Origin: a bacterium
GTDB lineage: Bacteria > UBP6 > JAFGXH01
NCBI GenBank assembly: GCA_027064085.1
Contig: JAMOQH010000137.1
Location: 1 to 7,933, forward strand
Direction: 5' to 3'
Length of the DNA stretch: 7,933 bases
The notes below the pieces were generated by a model. The model ran no database searches and was not told the origin of the DNA. It saw only the letters and a list, made by a program, of their open reading frames with translations. Shown here in pieces: positions 1 through 5,836 of this stretch. Position numbers and translations under genes: made by a program. Numbering within the stretch: the stretch's first letter is position 1; every line of letters begins with the position of its first letter.

Positions 1-276
1 AAATAATTCATTAATTTTTTCTCTATCTTCAAGTTTTAATTTCATAAAACTATAATTTGAATATTTCTTACTTTTAATTATTTGCCCATAAACAATATCA
101 TCTTTTTCAATTCCATGCTCTTTTAAACGACCATATTTTACATTTATATCATAATAATCATTAATGCTGTCAATTCCAATTACTTCATTTCCTCTATCTA
201 TTAATCTTTGAGCAAGATGAAAACCTATAAAACCAGCAGTTCCTGTAACTAAAATCTTGCATTTATCTTTAATCAA
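1..276 (-). CDS. UDP-glucuronate 4-epimerase-like NAD-dependent sugar epimerase, N-terminal part (3' end outside window)
   Basis: The 92 codons present form the start of a short-chain dehydrogenase/reductase-type sugar epimerase. Residues 8-21 read ILVTGTAGFIGFHL, the first Rossmann strand and the GxxGxxG NAD-binding loop. This is followed by IGIDSINDYYDINVKYGRLK, a block characteristic of UDP-glucuronate 4-epimerases (CapI type), which interconvert UDP-glucuronate and UDP-galacturonate for capsule or O-antigen sugars in the cytoplasm. The catalytic Tyr-x-x-x-Lys lies beyond the window edge, so activity cannot be judged. The start is a TTG at 276-274. It is the only sensible initiator, having GGAG 7 bases upstream and no ATG before the Rossmann strand. 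The gene lies 106 bases downstream of the four-helix membrane gene and may have its own promoter. Family is fairly sure; substrate is inferred from the NDYYD block. Confidence 0.85.
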   Translation of the reverse strand, partial: MIKDKCKILVTGTAGFIGFHLAQRLIDRGNEVIGIDSINDYYDINVKYGRLKEHGIEKDDIVYGQIIKSKKYSNYSFMKLKLEDREKINELF

Positions 277-283
277 AACAATA

Positions 284-287
284 CTCC
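284..287 (-). promoter_or_regulatory. Ribosome binding site that fixes a TTG start for the epimerase
   Basis: GGAG on the minus strand sits 7 bases before TTG (276-274). No ATG or GTG in the same frame lies between this site and the NAD-binding strand, so the site decides the non-ATG start. Confidence 0.6.
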
Positions 288-316
288 AATAATAAAAATC
301 AAATTACAATACAGTA

Positions 317-345
317 ATTATAAATTTATTTCAAGGTTTTTAGAA
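317..345 (-). promoter_or_regulatory. Possible promoter for the epimerase gene
   Basis: The minus strand carries a perfect TATAAT at 322-317, about 41 bases before the TTG start. A poor -35 match (TTCTAA, 345-340) lies 17 bases upstream. Such boxes arise easily by chance in DNA this AT-rich. The 106-base gap before the epimerase, against 8 bases between the genes upstream, is the main reason to suspect a promoter. Confidence 0.25.
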
Positions 346-382
346 ACTCAATTTTATTTTTTTACACTAAAAAAATAACTAT

Positions 383-733
383 TTACCTAAAGTATATCTT
401 TTTTAATGTTTTACTATAAAAAATAAAAATTGTAGCAAATGTAAACAAAGCAACACTGCTCATTATTATACTAAATCTAATCCATGGCAAATTATACATC
501 TTTCTTATATGAGCAACATTATAAATGACCCTCCACCATTCTATAGTTGCAAAAAACAACAAGATTTGAATAATTCGTACTGAAATTCTATTTCTAAATA
601 ATAAAATTAAGGGAGTTGATATCAATATATAGGTTAAGATTTGATTCCCTGCTCTATAAAAGTGAGCAGCAATAAGCAAAATAGATAAAATTATAGCTAA
701 AATCTGTATAAATATTAAAAATTTAGTTTTCAT
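383..733 (-). CDS. Small four-helix membrane protein of unknown function
   Basis: This 116-residue protein is almost entirely hydrophobic, with four likely membrane helices at about residues 5-23, 32-46, 52-70 and 86-106. The short connecting loops carry HFYRAGN (24-30), EWWR (65-68) and LPWIR (82-86). From memory, the layout FxRAGx / RR-x-x-RxxQ / EWxR / PWxR matches a family of uncharacterised small membrane proteins in proteobacteria and related phyla; I know no function for it. It has no signal peptide apart from its first helix and no catalytic motif. The ATG at 733 has an AAGGAA site that overlaps the aroE stop region. Only 8 bases separate the two genes, so they are almost certainly co-transcribed. 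A weak A/T hairpin with a T run lies just after the stop (about 365-385) and could be a poor terminator. Confidence 0.75.
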   Translation of the reverse strand: MKTKFLIFIQILAIILSILLIAAHFYRAGNQILTYILISTPLILLFRNRISVRIIQILLFFATIEWWRVIYNVAHIRKMYNLPWIRFSIIMSSVALFTFATIFIFYSKTLKKIYFR

Positions 734-741
734 TATTTCCT

Positions 742-1521
742 TTATAGTTTTGTTAATAATTTATTAAAATCATATTCTTTATTATAAATATTTAATTGCC
801 TTAAGTTTTCTTTAAATTGCTCAATTAGCATAAATTCACCACCTGTATAGACGAGCCTGTTTAACATTGCAAAATCTTTTAATTCAGTTGATTGATAATT
901 CAAGTTAATAATTTTTTCAACATGAATAGGCATATCAGCAATCATCTTTTCAGCTTTATGGCTTGCTGCAAATATCATTAAATCAAATTTGTAACACATT
1001 GACGGCCCATCTGTAGTTTCGGGATGAAACACCTTCAAACCATTAAAAAAATCAGGAATTTTATTGTTTCTAGGTGACATTATAGATAAATTTGCAGGAG
1101 TAGCTTGTTGAATATATACTTTTGCTGTCCTTGCCATTGCACCTGTTCCAACCAATAAAATTTCGCTCACAGAACAACCAACTAGTTTATCAAAGTAATA
1201 ATTATAAAATCCTTCAGCATCGGTATTATAACCCAATAATTCACCCTTATTATTAATCACAAGGTTTATTGAGGCAGTTTCATTAACAACAATATCATAA
1301 TTATTAACATAATCTAAAAAAACTCCTTTATATGGCTGTGTAATATTAAAAAAATCATAATCATTCACCTTTTCTGAACTTATAAATACTTTTAGCTCTT
1401 CCTCTGTTTGAAAATCTAAAATTTCATAATCTCCATTTATATTATTATCTTGAAAATAAGTTTTATATAATAAGGGAGACTTAGTATAAGCTATATCTTT
1501 TCCTATTATTGCAGCTTTCAT
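742..1521 (-). CDS. aroE: Shikimate dehydrogenase (NADP-dependent), divergent
   Basis: AroE reduces 3-dehydroshikimate to shikimate with NADPH in the cytoplasmic pathway to aromatic amino acids. The 259-residue product has the normal family length. Visible landmarks are TKSPLLY (13-19, substrate loop with Thr replacing the first Ser of the usual SxS), NITQPYK (59-65, catalytic Lys65), SIN (84-86, substrate Asn86), NTDAEG (99-104, catalytic Asp101), a nucleotide-binding loop VGTGAMAR (124-131, where GAGGAA/S is usual), and GEFMLIEQ near the C terminus (Gln235). All key catalytic residues are kept, so the enzyme is probably active. The start is the ATG at 1521, with AGGAGT six bases upstream. 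The frame stays open for 30 more codons through a tandem repeat, but that stretch is not AroE-like. It follows the radical SAM gene, and the membrane gene follows 8 bases later. Confidence 0.88.
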   Translation of the reverse strand: MKAAIIGKDIAYTKSPLLYKTYFQDNNINGDYEILDFQTEEELKVFISSEKVNDYDFFNITQPYKGVFLDYVNNYDIVVNETASINLVINNKGELLGYNTDAEGFYNYYFDKLVGCSVSEILLVGTGAMARTAKVYIQQATPANLSIMSPRNNKIPDFFNGLKVFHPETTDGPSMCYKFDLMIFAASHKAEKMIADMPIHVEKIINLNYQSTELKDFAMLNRLVYTGGEFMLIEQFKENLRQLNIYNKEYDFNKLLTKL

Positions 1522-1527
1522 TTTTTT

Positions 1528-1533
1528 ACTCCT
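1528..1533 (-). promoter_or_regulatory. Ribosome binding site that fixes the aroE start
   Basis: AGGAGT on the minus strand lies six bases before the ATG at 1521-1519. It marks this Met as the start, rather than an in-frame TTG at 1611 inside the repeat. The protein from here begins directly with the first beta strand (KAAIIG) of the family. Confidence 0.75.
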
Positions 1534-1544
1534 ATCAAAATCAT

Positions 1545-1616
1545 CGATAATCAAAGAGGACAAGTCACCGATAAACAAAGAGGACAAGTCACCGATAAAC
1601 AAAGAGGACAAGTCAC
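1545..1616. repeat. Three-copy 24-bp tandem repeat between the radical SAM gene and aroE
   Basis: Three head-to-tail 24-base units occupy 1545-1568, 1569-1592 and 1593-1616. Units 2 and 3 are identical; unit 1 differs only at 1551 (T instead of A). The units have no spacers. Each unit on the minus strand contains GACTTGTCC followed by a pyrimidine-rich stretch, and the unit nearest the radical SAM gene forms the right arm of the hairpin at that gene's stop codon. The length, a multiple of three, leaves two of the three minus-strand frames open. It looks like slippage-type expansion of the sequence just after the stop codon. Confidence 0.9.
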
Positions 1617-1627
1617 CGACTTGTCCT
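1605..1627 (-). terminator. Hairpin over the radical SAM stop codon, possible terminator or attenuator
   Basis: A perfect 10-bp stem (AGGACAAGTC / GACTTGTCCT on the minus strand) with a GGT triloop encloses the TGA at 1615-1613. A pyrimidine-rich tail (CTTTGTTTAT) follows, which is not a clean T run, so termination may be weak. Because aroE probably depends on transcription from the radical SAM side, partial termination or 3'-end protection is as likely as a full stop. Two more copies of the right arm follow in the tandem repeat and could compete for the same left arm. Confidence 0.5.
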
Positions 1628-4138
1628 TACTTTGGTTATCTTGGTTACCATTTTAGATGTGATTTCTAAGTTAAAAATACTTTTTAGTACTTCACTATAT
1701 CTTAGAGTCACTCCATCTATGTATTTTAACACTACTTTTAAGCTATTTTCCATTTCATTATATGAAATTTCGTCAATATATGCACTTAAATCATATTTTT
1801 TAATTTTTTTCTTCTTGGTTAATCTTTCTATTATAAAACCGTCTTTATTTTCTATAAATTTATTAAAATTATCCAACTGACTTTCTAAAAATTCAAATTT
1901 ATATTCTATTGTTTTGGGGTCATAACTTAAAACTTTAGTATTTTTAAGCTCTTCTATTAAATTGAATTTAATTCCCTCTGTAATATTTTCATTTAATAAT
2001 GTCAAGATGTTATCTAAATCAAGAGCTTTATATGTAAAAATTTCCATCCACTCATCATGGCTTTCTACACCTAATGGAAGAGCAAAATAAAACTTAATTA
2101 AAGGCCTTTGATTAAAACCCTGTGAAAATGTTAATGGTAGTTCTAATCTTCTAAATAATCTTGTAAAAGCTCTAATTGTATCAAGCTGTGAAAACAAAGT
2201 TGCAGGATGTTTTTTCTCAAATGAAATAAAATACTTATACTTTCTAGTAAAATCTTCAGGACTAATATTAACAACTTCCCCTACTTCTTCAGGATTAAAA
2301 TTTGGATATAGTTTTTTCTTTTTATACTGTCTATTTTTAACAACTTTAAAATCACAAACATCACACATGGAACACTTTCCAAATAAACATTCATCTGTTG
2401 TCTCTTGGTTTAATGCTTTTTGATATTCATTCCATAAATATCTTTTAGATACCCCAGCATCTAAATGATCCCATGGCATAATTTCATCTTTATCCATAGC
2501 CCCCATTAAACTAATATAGTCAAGATTTTCACTTTCCATTGCTTCTATCCATCTGTCAATAAAATAGTTTTCACTCCAACCTTCTAAAAAAGAGCCCATT
2601 TTATATACTTTTTCTATTACAGGAGCTAATAATCTATTTCCTCTTGATAAAACACCCTCCATTATTGCTTCACGATATCTTATCATTGAAATATTAACAC
2701 CCCTAGCCCTTCTTTGAAAAATTTCTTCTCTTTTGAGCTCATAATCATCCTTATCCATCATTTTTATCCATTGAAATGGAGTAAAAGATTTAGGGATAAA
2801 TACATTCACTGAAATATCAATTTTAGGTCTTCTATGGTATCTTCTTCCTATATCAAGAGCTTTATTGGATAAAATGGCTATAGCCTCTGCATCTTTTACT
2901 GTTTCAGTAGGAAAACCAAACATAAAATACAATTTTATATGATTCCACCCAGCTTTAAATATCCTTTCTAAGGATTTTAGTAAATCAACTTCTTTATTTC
3001 CTTTATTAATTACTTCACGCAATCTATCTGTACCTGCTTCAGGAGCTAGAGTAAAAGAAGATTTTCTTACTTTTGCACTTTCTTCTATCATTTTATCGGT
3101 AACTGTTTCTGTTCTTAATGATGGTAAAGACAAAGCAATATGTTTAGGACTATGCTCTTTTAAAACTTCAACCATTAATGGCTCAACACAATCATAATCT
3201 CCAACAGATAAACTCAACATTCCTAAATCTTCTATTCCTGTTTTAGTAATTGATGATTTAAATAATTGTTTGATAGTTTCAGGGCTTCTTTGCCTTACAG
3301 GCCTAGTTGTCATTCCTGCTTGACAAAATCTACATCCACGAGTACAGCCTCTTTGTATCTCCACTCCTATTCTATCATGAATTAATGGTATGTTACTAAC
3401 TACTATATCATCAGGAAAATGAGCCTTATCTAAATCTATTATAATTTGCCTTTCTACAAAACTATAATCTTCAGTTAAAGATTCTCTTTCTATTATTCTA
3501 CCCTTTTCATTATATTTAAAATTAAATTCAGATGGGATATAAACGCCTTTTATTTCTTTTAATAGTTGTATTTTTTCACTCCGTTTGAGGCTCTTATTTT
3601 GAATCAGAACATCCGAAATCTCTAAAACAGCTTCTTCTCCATCACCTATTAAAAAAGCATCAAAAAAAGGAGCTATAGGTTCAGGATTAAAAACAGCAGG
3701 ACCACCTCCAAAAACAATAGGGTCATTTTCAGTTCTATCTTTTGCATAAAAGGGAATATCTGATAAATCAAGCATTTGTAATATTGTTGTAGCAGACATT
3801 TCAGATTGTAAAGTTATTCCAAATATATCAAAATTTTTAACATCATCTTTAGTTTCGAGAGTATATAATAATCTTTTATTATCACGCAAATATTTAAACA
3901 TATCCTTTTCTACGGCAAACACTCTTTCTGCAGCAATATCATCTCTTTTGTTCAGTATACTATACAATATCTTAATTCCAGTATGGCTCATACCAACTTC
4001 GTATAAATCAGGATAAGCCAAAGCCCATCTTAGTTTTACAGAATTTTTATTTTTTACTATAGAATTATGTTCATTTCCCACATATCTAATAGGTTTATTT
4101 ACAAACTTATGTATTTCTTCAAAAAATTTATCTTTCAT
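1613..4138 (-). CDS. B12-binding radical SAM protein fused to a DUF2344 domain (TIGR03960/TIGR03936 type)
   Basis: This 841-residue protein has three parts. The N-terminal part (about 35-200) is the cobalamin-binding-like domain of TIGR03960 proteins, with AYPDLYEVGM (41-50), FGGGPAVFNPEP (143-154) and a following IGDGEEA. The middle (about 255-490) is a radical SAM barrel whose CTRGCRFC (Cys265, Cys269, Cys272) would hold the 4Fe-4S cluster that cleaves S-adenosylmethionine. A Cys cluster at 584, 589, 592 and 595 may hold a second metal site. The C-terminal part (about 630-841) is DUF2344, with FSQGFNQRP (671-679) and ALPLGVES just after. The family is widespread and this is its normal full-length fusion; the reaction is, to my knowledge, not established. 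The start is the ATG at 4138, with GGAG nine bases upstream. A GTG five codons earlier overlaps that GGAG and is less likely. The gene heads the minus-strand run into aroE. Confidence 0.9.
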   Translation of the reverse strand: MKDKFFEEIHKFVNKPIRYVGNEHNSIVKNKNSVKLRWALAYPDLYEVGMSHTGIKILYSILNKRDDIAAERVFAVEKDMFKYLRDNKRLLYTLETKDDVKNFDIFGITLQSEMSATTILQMLDLSDIPFYAKDRTENDPIVFGGGPAVFNPEPIAPFFDAFLIGDGEEAVLEISDVLIQNKSLKRSEKIQLLKEIKGVYIPSEFNFKYNEKGRIIERESLTEDYSFVERQIIIDLDKAHFPDDIVVSNIPLIHDRIGVEIQRGCTRGCRFCQAGMTTRPVRQRSPETIKQLFKSSITKTGIEDLGMLSLSVGDYDCVEPLMVEVLKEHSPKHIALSLPSLRTETVTDKMIEESAKVRKSSFTLAPEAGTDRLREVINKGNKEVDLLKSLERIFKAGWNHIKLYFMFGFPTETVKDAEAIAILSNKALDIGRRYHRRPKIDISVNVFIPKSFTPFQWIKMMDKDDYELKREEIFQRRARGVNISMIRYREAIMEGVLSRGNRLLAPVIEKVYKMGSFLEGWSENYFIDRWIEAMESENLDYISLMGAMDKDEIMPWDHLDAGVSKRYLWNEYQKALNQETTDECLFGKCSMCDVCDFKVVKNRQYKKKKLYPNFNPEEVGEVVNISPEDFTRKYKYFISFEKKHPATLFSQLDTIRAFTRLFRRLELPLTFSQGFNQRPLIKFYFALPLGVESHDEWMEIFTYKALDLDNILTLLNENITEGIKFNLIEELKNTKVLSYDPKTIEYKFEFLESQLDNFNKFIENKDGFIIERLTKKKKIKKYDLSAYIDEISYNEMENSLKVVLKYIDGVTLRYSEVLKSIFNLEITSKMVTKITKVRTSR

Positions 4139-4147
4139 TATTGTTTT

Positions 4148-4151
4148 CTCC
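4148..4151 (-). promoter_or_regulatory. Ribosome binding site that fixes the radical SAM gene start
   Basis: GGAG on the minus strand lies nine bases before the ATG at 4138-4136. The in-frame GTG at 4153-4151 overlaps this site and has only A/T-rich sequence before it, so the downstream ATG is preferred. The protein would then be five residues shorter than the longest open frame. Confidence 0.6.
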
Positions 4152-4174
4152 ACATAATATATTTATACATTTAA

Positions 4175-4204
4175 TATATAAATAAGTTTTTCTTTTTATC
4201 ACAA
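4175..4204 (-). promoter_or_regulatory. Possible promoter for the radical SAM-aroE run
   Basis: The minus strand has TTGTGA at 4204-4199 and TATATA at 4180-4175, separated by 18 bases and about 37 bases before the start codon. The position is right for the head of a divergently transcribed run. The match is modest and the base composition makes false matches common. Confidence 0.3.
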
Positions 4205-4214
4205 AAAACCTAAA

Positions 4215-4400
4215 TTGGCAATATCAATATCTTTTTGCAAGCAATCAGTTTACAAAAATAATCATTATCAGACTATATTTAACTATAAAAAGTACTATAA
4301 AAAATATCTTAATGATTATGATAAAGTTTATAATATTGGTATAGTATTTAGCAAAAACAAGAGAAATATTGCCAAATTTAATTATGAAACGGTAAAATAG
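4215..4400 (+). pseudogene. Decayed C-terminal end of a PD-(D/E)XK nuclease / AAA-ATPase-like (DUF1703) gene
   Basis: The last 39 residues of this frame, from about 4281, contain YKKYYKKYLNDYDKVYNIGI followed by VFSKNKRNIAKF. This matches my recollection of the extreme C terminus of the PD-(D/E)XK nuclease-like domain (PDDEXK_9) found in AAA-ATPase-like proteins, typically KKYYEKY...IYLIGIxFxxxxRNI. Intact members run to about 500 residues or more; here only the tail survives. The part before residue 23 is not recognisable, and the frame's first codon is an unsupported TTG at 4215 with no ribosome binding site. I read it as a remnant left by deletion, not a functional 61-residue protein. Its TAG stop (4398-4400) forms part of a long hairpin. 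It lies between the divergent radical SAM and tyrS genes. Confidence 0.6.
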
Positions 4401-4440
4401 AATGTAAAGTCGTAGCACTGCTACGACTCATTATATTCTA
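4398..4440 (+). terminator. Long hairpin at the stop codon of the nuclease relic, probable terminator
   Basis: The inner stem is a perfect 9 bp (AGTCGTAGC at 4408-4416 with GCTACGACT at 4420-4428) around an ACT triloop. After a two-base bulge (CA, 4429-4430), ten more pairs form between 4398-4407 and 4431-4440, one of them a G-U pair that exists only in plus-strand RNA. No clean T run follows (the right outer arm itself is T/A-rich), so it is either the old terminator of the relic or another structured element. The plus-strand orientation is supported by the G-U pair and by overlap with the relic's stop codon. Confidence 0.55.
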
Positions 4441-4492
4441 ACTCATATTTATACAAGTTTTATGAATTTTACACATATTAAAAAAATCTTAC

Positions 4493-4521
4493 TTTACTTT
4501 TTAAGTGTATTTATATATTAT
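4493..4521 (+). promoter_or_regulatory. Possible promoter for tyrS and the following gene
   Basis: TTTACT (4493-4498) and TATTAT (4516-4521) are 17 bases apart and about 65 bases before the tyrS start. A second possible -10 box, TACAAT (4549-4554), lies closer to the gene but lacks a good -35. Apart from these boxes and the AAGGAG site at 4574-4579, I see nothing in 4441-4586: no T-box-like leader, anti-terminator or obvious operator. Confidence 0.35.
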
Positions 4522-4586
4522 CTAGTGATTAATGTATTTAGGTTATCCTACAATATTTATTATGAACAACGATAAGGAGTTATAAT

Positions 4587-5822
4587 ATGCTTTCTGCAAA
4601 AGAACAATTAGAAATCATCAAAAGAGGAGTTGTTGATTTGTATCAAGAAGATGAATTATTAAAAAAACTTGAAAATTCTATTGAAACCAATACTCCATTA
4701 AGAGTAAAAGCAGGTTTTGACCCTACTTCTCCTGATTTACATTTAGGTCATACTGTTATTTTTAATAAAATGAAACAATTACAAGATTTAGGACATGATA
4801 TTTACTTTCTTATAGGGGATTTTACAGCATCTATAGGAGACCCTACCGGCAGAAATGAAACAAGGCCTCCTCTTACACAAGAACAAATTGAAGTAAACAC
4901 CAAAACATATACCGAACAAGCATTTAAAATATTAGATAAATCTAAAACTAAAATCGTTTTTAATGGCGAGTGGATGAATAAATTAACCAGCCATGAAATG
5001 ATACAATTAGCATCTAAATATCCAGTTGCTAGAATGCTAGAAAGAGATGATTTTAAAAAGAGATTTAGAGAAGGGCGAAGTATTGCAATTCATGAGTTTC
5101 TATACCCACTAGTTCAGGCTTATGATTCTGTTATGATAGAAGCAGATATTGAATTAGGTGGAACAGACCAATTATTTAATTTATTATTAGGTAGAACACT
5201 ACAAAAAGATTTTAAAAAGAAAAGACAAATTGCAATAACTATGCCTATACTAGAAGGACTCGATGCTAAAAACATTGATGGAGTACTCACAGGTAAAAAA
5301 ATGAGTAAATCATTAAATAACTATGTTGGTATTACAGATGAACCTAATGATATGTTTGGCAAACTTCTCTCAATTACAGATGAATTAATGTGGAAATACT
5401 ACCAATTATTATCATCTAAATCTACAAATGAGATAAATGATTTAAAAAAACAATGCGATGAAGGATTAAATCCTAAACTTGTAAAAATTGCATTTGCAAA
5501 AGAAATGGTAGAAAGATTTCACTCAAAAGAAGCTGCTGATAATGCAGAAATTCATTTTGAACAACTTTTTAAAAAGAAAGATATACCTGATGAACTTGAA
5601 GTATTTGAAGTAGAAATAGAAGAAGATAAAATATGGTTACCAAAACTTATGACTCAAATTGGCTTTTCTAAGTCAAATGGAGAAGCAAACAGATTGATAA
5701 AACAAAATGCCGTATCAATAGATTCAAAAAAAGTAACAAATAATCGTTCAGAGTTTGCAAAAGGTAGTAAATTTGTGCTAAAAGTTGGAAAGAGACGAAT
5801 TGGAGAAATTATTATTAAATAA
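4587..5822 (+). CDS. tyrS: Tyrosyl-tRNA synthetase
   Basis: TyrS activates tyrosine with ATP and loads it onto tRNA-Tyr in the cytoplasm. The 411-residue protein is a full-length class I synthetase. It shows the ATP-binding HLGH form of the HIGH motif (52-55, within [12 protein letters not shown]), [13 protein letters not shown] just after it, the tyrosine/tRNA-site block [10 protein letters not shown], and KMSKS at 238-242. A C-terminal S4 RNA-binding domain spans roughly 345-411. A short insertion ([10 protein letters not shown]) precedes KMSKS. By memory the overall sequence is closest to the TyrS type of deltaproteobacteria and relatives rather than to the E. coli or Bacillus main enzyme. 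The ATG at 4587 has AAGGAGT at ideal spacing. The coiled-coil gene starts 14 bases after its stop, so the two are probably co-transcribed. Confidence 0.97.
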   Translation: MLSAKEQLEIIKRGVVDLYQEDELLKKLENSIETNTPLRVKAGFDPTSPDLHLGHTVIFNKMKQLQDLGHDIYFLIGDFTASIGDPTGRNETRPPLTQEQIEVNTKTYTEQAFKILDKSKTKIVFNGEWMNKLTSHEMIQLASKYPVARMLERDDFKKRFREGRSIAIHEFLYPLVQAYDSVMIEADIELGGTDQLFNLLLGRTLQKDFKKKRQIAITMPILEGLDAKNIDGVLTGKKMSKSLNNYVGITDEPNDMFGKLLSITDELMWKYYQLLSSKSTNEINDLKKQCDEGLNPKLVKIAFAKEMVERFHSKEAADNAEIHFEQLFKKKDIPDELEVFEVEIEEDKIWLPKLMTQIGFSKSNGEANRLIKQNAVSIDSKKVTNNRSEFAKGSKFVLKVGKRRIGEIIIK

Positions 5823-5836
5823 AGAGGGGAGAAATT

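Noticed and set aside
1522-1611. N-terminal extension of aroE starting at an in-frame TTG inside the tandem repeat (repeating LSSLFIGD)
   Set aside because: It is not AroE-like, has no ribosome binding site of its own, and is explained by a 24-base repeat that happens to lack stops; a good AGGAGT precedes the ATG at 1521.
1545-1616. CRISPR-like array
   Set aside because: The units are directly joined without spacers, there are only three, and no cas genes are seen.
1632-1880. Plus-strand open frame of 82 codons inside the radical SAM gene
   Set aside because: It lies opposite the DUF2344 coding region, and its low-complexity hydrophobic product is expected from A/T-rich antisense sequence.
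4139-4153. GTG start five codons upstream for the radical SAM gene
   Set aside because: The GTG overlaps the GGAG that correctly serves the ATG at 4138 and has no ribosome binding site of its own.
4441-4586. T-box or other tRNA-sensing leader before tyrS
   Set aside because: The stretch is short and A/T-rich; I see no T-box-like sequence and no specifier/antiterminator stems. The nearby hairpin belongs to the relic's stop codon.
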